A stretch of DNA of 64,000 nucleotides from Diadophis punctatus similis (Eukaryota; Chordata; Lepidosauria; Squamata; Dipsadidae), in assembly GCA_023053685.1 (NCBI GenBank), contig JALIGW010000014.1:18199308-18263307 (forward strand), in the 5' to 3' direction. Below the pieces are notes generated by a model. The model was not told the DNA's origin. It saw only the letters and a list, made by a program, of their open reading frames with translations, and made no database searches. This document shows positions 1 through 10,806 of this stretch, piece by piece; the stretch's first letter is position 1; each line of letters opens with the position of its first letter. The position numbers were made by a program, and so were the translations under genes.

Positions 1-2
1 AC

Positions 3-254
3 CTAGGTGTGCAAGTAGTCTTCTCATCCATACTACCAACAAGAGGAAAACACCCAGCAAGGGAACAAAGAATCCTACAAGTAAACCACTGGCTAAAGGG
101 TTGGTGTCGCCAAAAAAACTTTGGATTCCTAGACCACGGACTGCACTACCTCCAAGATGGACTTTTGGCAAGGGACGGGTTACATCTCACAAAGACTGGG
201 AAGAATGTCCTCGGAAAAAGACTGGCCCAACTTGTCAGGAGGGCTTTAAACTAA
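3..254 (+). CDS. CR1 ORF1 C-terminal part (SGNH esterase-like), partial
   Basis: The last 83 codons of CR1 ORF1 are open from the window edge to a TAA at 252-254. The block DGLHLTKTGK near the end matches the D-x-x-H block that carries the catalytic Asp and His of the SGNH hydrolase/esterase domain found in CR1 ORF1 proteins. ORF1 proteins bind the element RNA. The true start is upstream of the window. The stretch overlaps the ORF2 frame completely, and codons 111-119 form an A AAA AAC heptamer (see findings). Confidence 0.8.
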   Translation, partial: LGVQVVFSSILPTRGKHPAREQRILQVNHWLKGWCRQKNFGFLDHGLHYLQDGLLARDGLHLTKTGKNVLGKRLAQLVRRALN

Positions 255-3181
255 AATCGCGAGGGGAGGGTGACCAATCTACAGGATCCCCGGGGCCCAA
301 CTCCAAGCATGGACCCCAAGCAAACAAAACAAACAATGAACCAAAAAGGGATGGGGAAGAAAACAAACTCAAACAACAAATAAGAGACAAAGAAAGAACA
401 CCCACAACCAGGCACAAAGAACTCAAATGCCTCTACACAAATGCACAAAGCCTAGGGAATAAACAAGGTGAACTTGAAATATTAATGCACGAAGGTACAC
501 ATGACATAGTCGGAATAACAGAAACTTGGTGGGATGAATCACACGATTGGAACACACAGATAAAAGGATACAAACTCTTCAAAAAAACCAGATCACATAA
601 AAAAGGAGGTGGTGTTGCACTGTATATAAAGGACCACTATGTAGCTACAGAGCTACAAGTAACCAAGGAAGAAAACCCATTAGAATGCATTTGGGTCAAC
701 ATAAAAGAAAAAAAGAACGACACAACAATAGGAGTATACTACAGACCACCAAACCAAACAGAAACAATGGACACCCTTTTTACCAACCAGCTAAAGAACA
801 TATACAAGAAAAACAACATTGTAATAATGGGAGACTTCAACTACCCGGATATCAACTGGAAAACCAACTCAGCACCAAGTGAGAAATCTAACAGATTCCT
901 AACCAGCCTAGCTGACAACTTCATTGTCCAAAAAGTGGAGGAGGGAACTAGAGGGGCAGCCATACTGGATTTAATACTTACAAACAGAGAAGAAACAATA
1001 GAAGGAGTTGAAGCTGCAGGAACACTTGGCGAGAGTGACCACGTAATACTAAAATTCACCATAAAGCAAACACAAATAACTGAACATAACAACACCTATA
1101 TCCCAGACTTCAAAAAAGCCGACTTCAATAAACTCAGAGAAAATTTGGGGAAGTTTCCTTGGATGAAAGTACTAAAGGGTAAAACAACTCAAGAAGCCTG
1201 GGAGATCCTAAAAAACACGATCTTAAAAGCCCAGAACACCACAATACCGATGAGGAAGAAAAACAAGAAATCCAAAAGGAAACCAGCATGGCTAAACAAA
1301 GACCTCACCGATAAACTGAATGAAAAAAAAGATAAATACAAAAAATGGAAAGATGGGCACATAACCAAGGCAGAGTACCAACAGACAGCCAGAATCTGTA
1401 AAGAAAAAATCAGGACAGCAAAGGCCCAGAATGAACAAAGACTCGCAACAAAAGTCAAAGACAACAAAAAAAGCTTCTTCCAACACATTAACAACAAGAA
1501 AAAAATCAAAGAAACAGTTGGTCCACTAAGGAGAGAAGATGGCAAAGAAGTAACAGACAACACAGACAAAGTAGAGCTACTGAACACATTCTTCGCATCA
1601 GTCTTCACACAAAAGGAAACTGCAGCTCAACTACCCAGCAACACAAAAATAAAAAACAGATTCGAAGCAAGACTCAACCTAAGCAAAAATACAGTAAGAG
1701 ATCACCTATCTGAACTTAATGAATACAAAGCACCAGGACCTGATGGATTACACCCCAGAGTCCTAAAAGAACTAACAGAAGTCATTTCGGAACCACTGCA
1801 CCACATCTTCCACAAATCCTGGAACACAGGGGAACTCCCCGAGGACTGGAAAAGAGCTGATGTGGTCCCCATCTACAAAAAAGGTAAAAAAACAGACCCA
1901 GGAAACTACAGACCAATCAGCCTAACATCAATACCTGGGAAAATACTGGAAAAAATAATTAAAAACCAGATCTCACATCATCTAGAAACAAACCAAGTAA
2001 TAACCAACAGCCAACACGGATTTGTTAAGAACAAGTCATGCCAAACCAACCTCATTTCATTTTTCAACACTGTGACCAAATTAGTAGACCAGCGAAATGC
2101 AGTAGACATCATATACCTGGACTTCAGCAAAGCATTTGACAAAGTAGACCACAACCTACTTCTTCATAAGCTAGAAAAAAGCGGGATAGACAGCTACACA
2201 ACCAGATGGATTAACAACTGGCTGACCAACCGTACCCAACGAGTAGTCCTCAATGGCTCTAAGTCCACATGGAGAGAAGTAAGCAGTGGCGTACCACAAG
2301 GTTCCGTCCTAGGCCCAGTACTCTTTAATATCTTCATAAATGACCTAGATGAGGGAATAGCAGGAGAACTAACCAAATTTGCAGACGATACCAAGCTGGC
2401 GGGAGTAGCAAACACCCCAGAGGACAGACTCAAAATCCAGAGGGACCTTGACAGACTCGAACACTGGGCCCAAACCAATAAAATGAAATTTAACACGGAG
2501 AAAGGTAAAATTCTACACCTAGGTAAGAAGAATCAAAAATACACATACAAACTGGGTGAAACCACACTCAATAGCAGCGATTGCGAGAGGGATCTTGGAG
2601 TCTTGGTAGACAGCCAACTAAATATGAGCCAGCAGTGTGCAGCAGCAGCCAAAAAGGCCAACGCAGTCCTGAGCTGCATAAATAGAGGGATACAATCAAG
2701 GACCAGAGAGGTACTAGTACCACTCTATAAAGCCTTGGTCAGACCACACCTAGAGTACTGCATCCAGTTTTGGTCACCACACTACAAAAAAGACATTGAA
2801 ACCCTAGAGAAAGTGCAGAAGAGAGCAACCAGGATGATAAAGGGTCTGGAAAATAAAACATACAAAGAGCGGTTGCAGGAACTGAGCTTGGCCAGTCTGG
2901 CGAAGAGAAGGACCAGGGGTGACATGATAGCAGTGTTCCAATACTTGAGGGGATGCCACAGAGAGGAGGGGAGCAGGATGTTCTCTATAGCACCAGAAAG
3001 CCAAACAAGGAATAACGGATGGAAGCTGACCAAGGAGAGATTCAACCTGGAAGTGAGGAGAAACTTTCTGACGGTGAGAGCGATCAACCAGTGGAACAGC
3101 TTGCCAGCGGAGGTTGTGAGAGCCCCAACACTTGCAACCTTCAAGAGGAGACTGGACTGCCATCTGTCTCAAATGGTGTAG
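101..3181 (+). CDS. CR1 ORF2: AP endonuclease plus reverse transcriptase
   Basis: This is the polyprotein that nicks target DNA and copies the CR1 RNA. Numbering from position 101: an apurinic-type endonuclease runs from about residue 108 to 330, with YTNAQS (Asn114), ITETWW (Glu141), GDFN (244-247) and SDH (312-314). The reverse transcriptase runs from about 540 to 800, with KAPGPDG, AFDKVDH (678-684), VPQGSVLGP (731-739) and the catalytic FADD (760-763). A C-terminal region ends at TAG 3179-3181. All recognisable catalytic residues are present and there is no internal stop. The frame is already open at position 2 and has no in-frame ATG until 485, which is inside the endonuclease domain, so the start given here is arbitrary. 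Translation may depend on frameshifting, reinitiation or a non-AUG codon. Length (about 1026 codons) is close to other CR1 ORF2 proteins. Confidence 0.93.
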   Translation: MVSPKKLWIPRPRTALPPRWTFGKGRVTSHKDWEECPRKKTGPTCQEGFKLKSRGEGDQSTGSPGPNSKHGPQANKTNNEPKRDGEENKLKQQIRDKERTPTTRHKELKCLYTNAQSLGNKQGELEILMHEGTHDIVGITETWWDESHDWNTQIKGYKLFKKTRSHKKGGGVALYIKDHYVATELQVTKEENPLECIWVNIKEKKNDTTIGVYYRPPNQTETMDTLFTNQLKNIYKKNNIVIMGDFNYPDINWKTNSAPSEKSNRFLTSLADNFIVQKVEEGTRGAAILDLILTNREETIEGVEAAGTLGESDHVILKFTIKQTQITEHNNTYIPDFKKADFNKLRENLGKFPWMKVLKGKTTQEAWEILKNTILKAQNTTIPMRKKNKKSKRKPAWLNKDLTDKLNEKKDKYKKWKDGHITKAEYQQTARICKEKIRTAKAQNEQRLATKVKDNKKSFFQHINNKKKIKETVGPLRREDGKEVTDNTDKVELLNTFFASVFTQKETAAQLPSNTKIKNRFEARLNLSKNTVRDHLSELNEYKAPGPDGLHPRVLKELTEVISEPLHHIFHKSWNTGELPEDWKRADVVPIYKKGKKTDPGNYRPISLTSIPGKILEKIIKNQISHHLETNQVITNSQHGFVKNKSCQTNLISFFNTVTKLVDQRNAVDIIYLDFSKAFDKVDHNLLLHKLEKSGIDSYTTRWINNWLTNRTQRVVLNGSKSTWREVSSGVPQGSVLGPVLFNIFINDLDEGIAGELTKFADDTKLAGVANTPEDRLKIQRDLDRLEHWAQTNKMKFNTEKGKILHLGKKNQKYTYKLGETTLNSSDCERDLGVLVDSQLNMSQQCAAAAKKANAVLSCINRGIQSRTREVLVPLYKALVRPHLEYCIQFWSPHYKKDIETLEKVQKRATRMIKGLENKTYKERLQELSLASLAKRRTRGDMIAVFQYLRGCHREEGSRMFSIAPESQTRNNGWKLTKERFNLEVRRNFLTVRAINQWNSLPAEVVRAPTLATFKRRLDCHLSQMV

Positions 3182-3261
3182 GAACTCCTGCTTGAGCAGG
3201 GGGTTGGACTAGATGACCTACAAGGTCCCTTCCAACTCTAATAATAAATCTATCCCGACTA

Positions 3262-3362
3262 TTTGGCCTACAGCTCCATAATCATCTCTGTTGCTCCATT
3301 TTACACTCTTTCGAAGGCATCTTTTTTTGCATTGTAATGACCAGAAATAGAGGCATTGTATA
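3262..3362 (-). repeat. CR1 fragment, antisense
   Basis: Short block resembling the reverse complement of an internal part of CR1 (compare 38330-38460, same orientation): CAGCTCCATAATCATCTCTG followed by a T-rich stretch and a degenerate ATGACCAGAA. It abuts the 3' end of the intact CR1. Old and diverged. Confidence 0.5.
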
Positions 3363-3390
3363 TAAATTGTATATATTTGTGTAACATGTA

Positions 3391-3546
3391 CAGGTAGTCC
3401 TTGACTTACAACAATTCATTTAGTGACCGTTCAATGTTACAGTGGCACTGAAAAAAATGACTTATGACAGTTTTTCACAGTTACAACCTTTGCATCATCC
3501 CTGTGACCATGTGATCAAAATTCAGACCCTTGGCAACTGGGTCATT
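3391..3546 (+). repeat. TA-flanked MITE, truncated copy
   Basis: Starts CAGGTAGTCCTTGACTTAC directly after a TA, then the family's characteristic text (GTGACC, ATGTGATCAAAATTCAGA, CTTGGCAACTG). Full-length relatives in this window are 42073-42457, 55087-55482 and 62749-63101. The right half is missing here. Confidence 0.75.
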
Positions 3547-3572
3547 TTGGGGGCTGAGTTTGGAACAAATCG

Positions 3573-3875
3573 CAGGGGTGAAATGCTACCGGTTCGGCCC
3601 GGTTCGGGCATACCGGTAGCGGCGGCGGCCAGTGGTTCGGAGAACCGGTAGCGACGGTAGCGCGAGGCTCCGCCCACCCACCCGCATGCCACCATTTTCA
3701 TTTTTTCATCCTTTGCACATGCGCAAATCCTTCTGCACATGCGCAGAGGATGAAAAAGTGCACGCAATGGTGGTGCGCATGCGAGCGAAGCGAGGGCACG
3801 GGCGCAAAACGCACATGCACGCACAAATTGCGCAGCTTCCGAACCGGTAGGGAAGGTAAGTAGATTTCACTACTG
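3573..3875. mobile_element. hAT-type MITE
   Basis: About 303 bp, starting CAGGGGTGAAAT and ending ATTTCACTACTG, which are inverted ends. Flanks are ACAAATCG (left) and AACAAATG (right), an imperfect 8-bp target duplication. The interior is GC-rich with ACCGGTTCGG-type motifs. It has no transposase ORF, so it depends on a transposase encoded elsewhere. Confidence 0.75.
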
Positions 3876-4805
3876 AACAAATGGCTTTTGTATTCCTTCT
3901 TTTAGACCTCTACAATTGGTCACATGTAGTTGCTACAAATCAGACCGATTTCAATCCAGCATTCAAAACTACAGTTTCCAATTCGAGAGCAAATGATGGC
4001 TTCCAATGAAAGTGTATAACACATACCTAGAAGTGAGCTTATATGTAGGAACACAAAAAAGAAAGGCAGATCAGAGAAGAGGGAACGTGTGAGTTTAGGC
4101 ATGACCTGCAAGCTAGTTTTTGGCTCTCCTGTTGCAGCCATGGCTTCATATTGTAGCCTGAGCCACCTAAATGGGAAGGACCCCAAATACAAATTAGGTC
4201 ACTCGAACCGGGTGTAGGCAAAACCATAATGGTGTGCAAACCCAGCAAGGCTATGAAGATTATATAAACTTACCCAGCTAATCTATGTTCTGTACTGTAC
4301 CTAGAAGACACTTAAAAAAATAACATATATTCCTGTGACTTCATTACTGTACTTCCACAAAGATAAAGAGATGATTCAAAGTCAAGATAACTAAATTAGC
4401 ATGCAGGGAGACTATTTTTAGCATTGAGTCACAGCCGTATGCTGATTGCAAATTTGGTTATAGAACATCTTGATGAGGTTGCTCCCCAAGGCTTTGGAGA
4501 GAGATCAAGGCAGGTCAACAGGAGGGTAGTTCACAATTTCAAGATCACTCCTGTGAAGCCCAATCTCTTCCTTGTGTTTTGGTGGGTTGTTGGGAATTCC
4601 TGCTGGAAAAAGACCTTAGCGCACTAGGCAGAATGAAGTGTGCAACACTGGCCCTTCCAAAGATTCTGTGCAGGTCCTTTGTACAGTGGGAGTGCTCTTT
4701 GCTTTCGACTTGATGAGGAGACCCAGTCCATCTCAAGACTGGCCAGTTGTGGTCCTTTTTTCTTTCTCTGCTCTGCCTGAATTGTGTATTTCCTTTCCCC
4801 CGCAG
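3876..4805. other. NEXMIF intron 1, unassigned sequence
   Basis: No gene or clear repeat recognised. The last about 55 bases are pyrimidine-rich and end in CCCCCGCAG at 4805, a good splice acceptor for the first coding exon. Confidence 0.4.
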
Positions 4806-4977
4806 GACTGTTGGTTAATTTGAGGGATTCTAATGTCTGCAATTATGTTTTTACAAATGTGCAGAGTGGCCAGTTGAGCAGAGCATGGAGTGAACAACTT
4901 GATGGATGACCAACAAGAGAAGGAATGTGCCTCGGAAGACCAAGAAACAACCTTGATTAATGGGGTGAAAGAGGATG
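4806..4977 (+). CDS. NEXMIF: NEXMIF first coding exon (exon 2), coding part 4902-4977
   Basis: Neurite extension and migration factor (KIAA2022/XPN) is a nuclear protein of developing neurons that affects neurite outgrowth, adhesion and migration; in humans loss causes X-linked intellectual disability with epilepsy. The exon starts after TTTCCCCCGCAG at 4805; about 96 nt of 5' UTR are followed by ATG at 4902. The 25 codons read MDDQQEK...TLINGVKED and closely resemble the human N-terminus (MDNQQDK...TLINGVKE, from memory). The exon ends with one extra base (phase 1) at 4977 before GTAAGG. The next exon begins at a matching phase: the split codon is G|AA (Glu). A longer reading from GTG 4890 is possible but not needed. 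Earlier non-coding exons lie outside the window or were not recognised. Confidence 0.9.
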
Positions 4978-5363
4978 GTAAGGAATCTAATTGTAGCAAG
5001 GGGTCAGTCTGCCATCACTTCCTCCGTGTTCTTTGCCCAAAGACCAATCCTAAATGGGGCAGGGTTTTTCTGCCATTTCCAAAGATTGTTGGGTGGGATA
5101 AGGATAACAATTCAGAAGTTTCTTTTTTAGTGATTTAATATTTCTGAGAGTCCAAAATTCTTCACACGCCTTCTGCCATCCTGCAACACTTCCAACATAA
5201 TTTGCAATGGCAAACACCAGCATCCTGACTTCATCAGAAGCCCCAAATTAGTAAAAATTGATATATATTTTTAAAGCAGCCAGAAACTTACAAAATCGCC
5301 CAAATCCCGGGCAATTTTAGTGAGAATTTGAAACTCACATGTTAGAATTGAAATCTTGTAAGA

Positions 5364-5964
5364 CCGTGTTTCTCAACCTTGGAGACTTTAAGATGGGTGA
5401 ACTTCAACTCCCAGTATTCCCCAGCCAGCATGATGAGTCAGTGGTGGGTTCCTACCGGTGCGGTCCGGTGCGTAGCTCCGGTAGGGAGCGGCCGATTGCG
5501 CAATATGCACGTGACCGCTCCAGTGCTGTCTTTGCCGGTCCATCGCGTGCGTCGCCATCTTTTTTAAAGAACTTTTGGGCTATTTTGCTTCTGCGCATGC
5601 GTGGAAGCAAAATCTCACCAAAATCTTGCAAGGGGACGCGCGCGTGCATGAGATTTTGGCGAGATTTTGCTTCCACGCATGTGCGGAAGCAAAATCTCAC
5701 CAAAATCGCGCACGCACGCATGTCCCCTCATGATATTTCAGCGAGATTTTGCTTCCTCGCATGCGCAGAAGCAAAATTGCGCAAGGGGGTGCACGTGTGT
5801 AGCGAGCGTGCGCACGAAACATGGAGATGTGCGCACAGCGCACCGGTATCAGTAAGTGAGCAACCCGCCCCTGGTTAAAGTCCACAGGTTTTAAAGCAGG
5901 CTGGCTGGGGGATTCTGGGAACTGAAATCCTCACATTCAATAATAGTAAGGTTGAGAATCACTG
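5364..5964. mobile_element. Palindromic hAT MITE split by another hAT MITE
   Basis: Left half CCGTGTTTCTCAACCTTGG...ACTTCAACTCCCAG, right half CTGGCTGGGGGATTCTGGGA...GGTTGAGAATCACTG. These are the two arms of the family seen intact at 63415-63532. The halves are separated by an insert of about 435 bp (5439-5873). Flanking 8-mers TTGTAAGA and ATTAAGAT are only loosely alike. It lies in NEXMIF intron 2. Confidence 0.7.
5439..5873. mobile_element. hAT-type MITE inserted in an older palindromic MITE
   Basis: Begins CAGTGGTGGGTTCCTACCGG and ends CAACCCGCCCCTG, whose reverse complement CAGGGGCGGGTTG matches the start. The interior has repeated, partly inverted GCGCATGC/GGAAGCAAAATCTC motifs that give it snap-back potential. 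It has no transposase. Open frames across it are by-products of its GC-rich repeats. Confidence 0.7.
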
Positions 5965-5969
5965 ATTAA

Positions 5970-8900
5970 GATTTATTTATTGGTCGCATTTGTATGCTGC
6001 CCACTCCACAGAGACTCTGGGCGGCTCACAACAATAAAAATTTACATGCAACAATAAATATAAAAAGCATTAAAAACAATTATTAAAACATTTAAAAAAC
6101 ATTAAAAACAGCAATTTAACCCCCCCCCCCATACAATAATTCATTCATGGGGCCAAGAGTAATCGGTGTTATATTAAAATCATTGGCCCAGGCCTGTCGA
6201 TAAAGCCAGGTTTTTAATGCTTTTCTGAAGGCTGGCAGGGTGGGAATAATGCGGATCTCGGGGGGGTAGTGTATTCCAGAGAGCCGGTGCTGCCACAGAG
6301 AAGGCCTTCGTTCATGGGCCCGCCAGCCAGCATTGTTTGGCTGACGGGACCACCAGCAGACCAACTCTGTGGGCTCTAATCGGTCTTAGGGAGGTGTGTT
6401 GGAGAAGGCGGTCTCAGAGGTAAACTGGTCCTAAGCCATGTAGGGCTTTAAAGGTAATCACCAACACCTTGAATTGCGCTCAGAGACCTATAGGCAACCA
6501 GTGCAGTTTGCGAAAGATAGGTGTCACATGGGTGTATCTAGGGACACCCATCACCACACGCGCCGCCACATTCTGCACTAGCTGCAGTCTCCGAACGTTC
6601 CTCAAGGGTAGACCCATGTAGAGTGCGTTGCAATAGTCAAGACATGAGGTAACAAGAGCGTGAGTGACTGTAAGTAGTTCCTCCTGATCCAAGAAAGGAC
6701 GCAACTGGTGCACAAGACTAACTTGTGCAAAGGTCCCTCTGGCCATAGCTGTTAGATGTTGGTCCAATTTTAGCTGTGGATCCAGAAGGACTCCCAAGTT
6801 GCGAGCCCGTTCTGAGGGGATCAAATCCCCCCCCAGAACCAAGGAGGGACAGATGTCAAAGTCCTTGGGAGGCAACATCCAGAGCCACTCGGTCTTGTCC
6901 GGGTTAAGTTTAGCCTGTTCACCCCCATCCAGACCCTTACAGCATCCAGACACAGGCACATCACATCGACTGCCTCACTGAATTGGCATGGGGTGGACAT
7001 GTACAGCTGAGTATTGTCAGCGTACTGTTGGAACCTCACCCCATGCCTACGGATGATCTCACCCAACAGTTTCATGTAGATATTGAAAAGCATAGGGGAA
7101 AGCCTAGGGGAAAGACCCCACATACGAGGGGTCTCAGGGTCAACCTCTGTCCCCCAGCCAACACTGACTGCAACCGGTCAGAGAGATAGGAGAACCACCG
7201 CAGAACGGTGCCTCCCACTCCTATCTCCCCGAGCCGTCGCAGAAGGATACCATGGTCAATGGTATTGAAAGCCGCTGAGAGGTCAAGTAGCACCAAGAGC
7301 CGTTGGAGTTGCAGCGCCACCACTTTCTCCACCACCTTCCCCATGAAGGGGAGGTTGGAGACTGGTCGATAGTTTTTAAGGTCAATTGGGTCCAGGGATG
7401 GCTTCTTAAGGAGGGGCCTCACCACCGCAACCTTTAGAGGCGGGGGGAAGAACCCCTCACTCAAAGAGGCGTTGATTAACTCCTGGAACCAACCTCGTGT
7501 CACCTCCCTACTTGCAGAAACAAGCCAGGAGGGGCACGGATCCAGCATACAAGTGGCAGAGCTTAGCGCTCCAATGGCCTTGTCCACTTTCTCAGGGGTC
7601 ACCAGGTCAAACTCGCCCCTTAAAATGTGGCTAAGATCTGCCTCTCTCATCTCGGCTTGCTTTGCCCAATTGGAGTCCAGGTCTGTCCGAATCTGAGTGA
7701 CTTTATCCTCAGAAACTGTACAAATTCCTCAGCTCTACCTTGAAGTGGTTCCTCCGTTCCCTCCCCATTGAGAAGGGACCGGATCACCCTAAAAAGGGAG
7801 GCTGGACGAGAATCTGCGGATGCAATAAGAGCGGAAAAATGTCAGTATTTTGCCGCCCTTATCGCCACTAGATAAGTCCTAATAAAGGCTCTTAGTAGTG
7901 TTCGGTCGGATTTGGATTTACTGGCCCTCCATTGTCGCTCTAGGCGTCTCTTCTGGTGTTTCATCTCGCGGAGTTCCTTGGTAAACCAAGGTGCCCTCCG
8001 GGATCCACTGCTGCGGAGACGCCGCAAAGGCGCAATCCTATCCAAAGCCCCAGATGCCGCCCTATGCCAGGCAGCTACTATGGCTTCAGGGGAATTGTGT
8101 ACCAGGGATTCAGGTAAATCCCCAAGCTCCTTCTGAAACCCTTCCGGGTCCATTAGGCGCCTGGGGCGGAACCACCTAATCGGTTCTGCCTCCCTGCGGT
8201 GATGGAGTGGGGTGGAAAAGTCCAACCTCAATAGGGAATGATCTGACCATGACAAGGGAGAGATGACTAAACCCCTTAGTTCCAGATCATTAATCCACTG
8301 CCCAGAGAGAAATACTAAGTCGAGTGTGTGACACCCCTCCCCCCTGTGAGTTGGACCTTGAATTACCCGGGACAGGTCCATGGTTGTCATGGAAGCCATG
8401 AACTTCCGCTCCGCATCAGAGGAATCGCCCAGCGATGGCAGATTAAAGTCCCCCAACACCATGAGTCTGGGGAACTCCACTGCCAGGCCGGCTACTGCCT
8501 CCAGCAGAGCGGGCAGGGCCATTGACACGCAGCTGGGAGGCAGGTACATGAGCAATAGGCCCACCTGAACCCCTAGGTCCAACTTCACAAGGAGAGCCTC
8601 ACACCCGACAATCTCCGGAGCAGGGATCCTACGAGGTGACAGACCCTTCCGGATGATAACTGCCACTCTGCCACCCCTTCCCTGGGGTCGAGGCTGATGC
8701 TGCACCTGAAACCTGTCTGGGCACATTTCCGAGAGGGGAACACCTCCCTCAGGGCCCAGCCAGGTCTCGGTTATACATGCCAGGTCAGCTCCCTCTTCTA
8801 GGATGAGATCCCGAACGAGGGGAGCCTTGTTAATGATTGACCTGGCATTTAGCAGCCCTAGTCCCCAGGCCTCCGAGTTGACTCTGAGGGGTTAGAACAT

Positions 8901-9270
8901 GGAATCGCTTGAAGGTAGCGAGTCCTAGTTCTCCGAGTGCGGCCCACCCCTCAGCTCCCGACGTATCTCCCCCTCCCCATAATGACTGATATATTCCGGC
9001 TCTCCCCCTCTCCAGAGATCCACTCCCCCCCCCGCCAGCTCCCATTCTTTCCGACAGGCCCACTTGTTCATACATAGTATGTCGGTACCAGGATCTGGCC
9101 CCCACCTGCTTCTGCTTTTTCACACTCAGCAGGTAAGGGGCGTTTTCCCGGAACCAACTCACTCCATATCACACCCACCCATACACCTTACTTTCCGACA
9201 ACCCAGTAATTTCCCCATCCACAACACTTATATACAATTATATACTAATCAGCCACTCCCCCCCCCATAA
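5970..9270 (-). mobile_element. L2-type LINE, long but inactivated
   Basis: Antisense LINE of the L2/CR1 group in NEXMIF intron 2. Reading leftward from about 8880: an endonuclease (LNARSI, ITETWL near 8780; ORF 8726-7842 with GDFN and WSDHSLLRL), then reverse transcriptase pieces in several frames (7650-7072 with [17 protein letters not shown]; 7123-6821), the L2 C-terminal region (6959-6480, 6364-6116) and a 3' end near 5970-6050 with the GCCCAGAGTC / GGGCAGCATAC motif. Frameshifts separate the pieces and the catalytic YADD is YADN. The 5' boundary beyond about 9115 is uncertain. Confidence 0.88.
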
Positions 9271-10312
9271 AAACTTCCAGAGTCAAATTGATATAAAGTA
9301 AAAGAATAAAAGCAGCTTGGTATAGTAATTAGTGGGAGCCAGTGAATCCCATCTATATATGATGGCTCCAAGATTTTGGAATCTCGTGAGATTTCAAATG
9401 TCAATGATGATCGTCGATATCTAAAATTGCAGAAGCGATACTTGTTAGATGACTAAGGTAGTCCCGGAGGTGAGTATTATTTTCCCCGTATTACAATGGA
9501 GGGGTATCTTTTCCCTTCCTCAAGACTTCCTCTTAGCAATGGCAGTTTAATAGGCTCCATAAAGCTCAGAGGGCACCAAGGACCCTTCAGGCCCCATAAA
9601 GGTTTGGGTGTTGTCCCTTATAACTACATTTTCATAACTGGCAGGATTTAAATGTAAAGCAATTGAAAGCTAATTCCTTGTGTGACCAATCACACTTGGC
9701 CAATAAATAATATTCCCATTGCTATATTCCTATTCCTAATTGGCTACTTTACAAAAAAGAACATGTGATTTCTACATTCTGGATAGATTGTCCAAACTTG
9801 TTAATAGAAAACATTAATCACCCTCTCAGATTTGTTTATTTCCTTTTATGTTATTTAGCTGAGGCCAGTGATTTGGTGGGATTAACTTTGGCTCAAGGAG
9901 TAGGGCTTGTAGTGAATTTTCCTCACTTTTCTTGCTGATGTGCCTTGACTAGCTGGCGTGATTGGTATCTTCCATTTCCTCCATGATAGCATTGATTTCA
10001 AAAGGAAATTATCTATTTTTGGATAGCTTTACACTTCCCCTCCAACCAACTTACAAGTGATGAGTGCTGGAGATCCCAGGGAAGGAGGATCAAAATAGTC
10101 ATGATGTTGTCCATGACTGCACAAAACCTGCCCCTTCTTTAGATATCATGAATGAAGGTGAATATACATGTCCCAAAATAATGTTGCAAGATCCAATGTG
10201 GGTCGATCACCAGGACTAGAGTGGTAAATCAGCACTCCTGTTGACTAATGAGGGGCCAAACTCATTGGTAGCCTCACACTGCAATAAACAAGGACATACA
10301 TTAAATACATCT
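9271..10312. other. NEXMIF intron 2, unassigned sequence
   Basis: No gene or recognised repeat. Composition is ordinary, A/T-rich. Confidence 0.4.
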
Positions 10313-10408
10313 GTTGTAAGCTGCCCAGAGTCCCTTGGGAGTTGGGCGGCATGTAAATTTGAACAAACAAACAAACAAACAAACAAACAAACAAATAAAT
10401 AAATAAAA
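10313..10408 (+). repeat. L2 LINE 3' end plus (CAAA)n/(TAAA)n tail
   Basis: TAAGCTGCCCAGAGTCCC followed by GTTGGGCGGCATGTAAATT is the typical 3' end of the L2-type LINE seen at 45390-45475. It is followed by a CAAA/TAAA simple tail (about 10362-10408). Heavily 5'-truncated. Confidence 0.8.
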
Positions 10409-10663
10409 TTTGCAGCTATTAAGATTGTTGGACGAGCAGGCAGAAAAACAGGAAAGGAAGTGATTGAAGCCTGGGAAATGGGTCCCTCATCAGTCAACAG
10501 GAATGCTGATTTACTACCAGCTTATCAAGTACTTAGGAGTGGAGGGCTTGGCAGCACAAGGAAACAACAGCCAACAGTTTAATAGCCAGCCAACAAGACT
10601 CCAATCAACAACTAAAAACCCACACACAACAGGCACCACATAAATATGACACATAGACTAGCC

Positions 10664-10798
10664 CAGGGGTAGGCAAAGTTGGCTCTTCTATGACTCATGG
10701 ACTTCAACTCCCAGAATTCCTGAGTTAGCATGATTGGCTCAGAAAGTCTGGGAGTTGAAGTCCATGAGTCATAGAAGAGCCAACTTTGCCTACCCCTG
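10664..10798. mobile_element. Palindromic hAT MITE with perfect 8-bp duplication
   Basis: A 135-bp element, CAGGGGTAGGCAAAGTTGG...CCAACTTTGCCTACCCCTG, that is an almost perfect inverted repeat over more than 50 bp per arm. It is flanked on both sides by GACTAGCC (656-663 and 799-806 after 10000). The 8-bp duplication and CAGGGG ends indicate hAT. Confidence 0.9.
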
Positions 10799-10806
10799 GA
10801 CTAGCC

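Larger units (their letters stand above)
1..3250 (+). mobile_element. CR1 LINE retrotransposon, near-intact, cut by window edge
   Basis: A Chicken Repeat 1-type non-LTR retrotransposon in sense with NEXMIF, inside its first intron. Seen: the end of ORF1, a complete open ORF2 frame (endonuclease plus reverse transcriptase), and a short 3' UTR with the typical CR1 end (TTGGACTAGATGACC, then CCCTTCCAACTC) and a short A/T-rich tail near 3240-3250. The 5' part lies outside the window. With no stop or frameshift in over 3 kb, this looks like a young insertion; whether it is still mobile cannot be judged. Confidence 0.93.

Noticed and set aside
5339..5885. 179-residue + strand ORF with repeated FASTHVRKQNLT-like text
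   Set aside because: It spans the 5439-5873 MITE and its flanking palindrome. The repeats are DNA-level inverted repeats.
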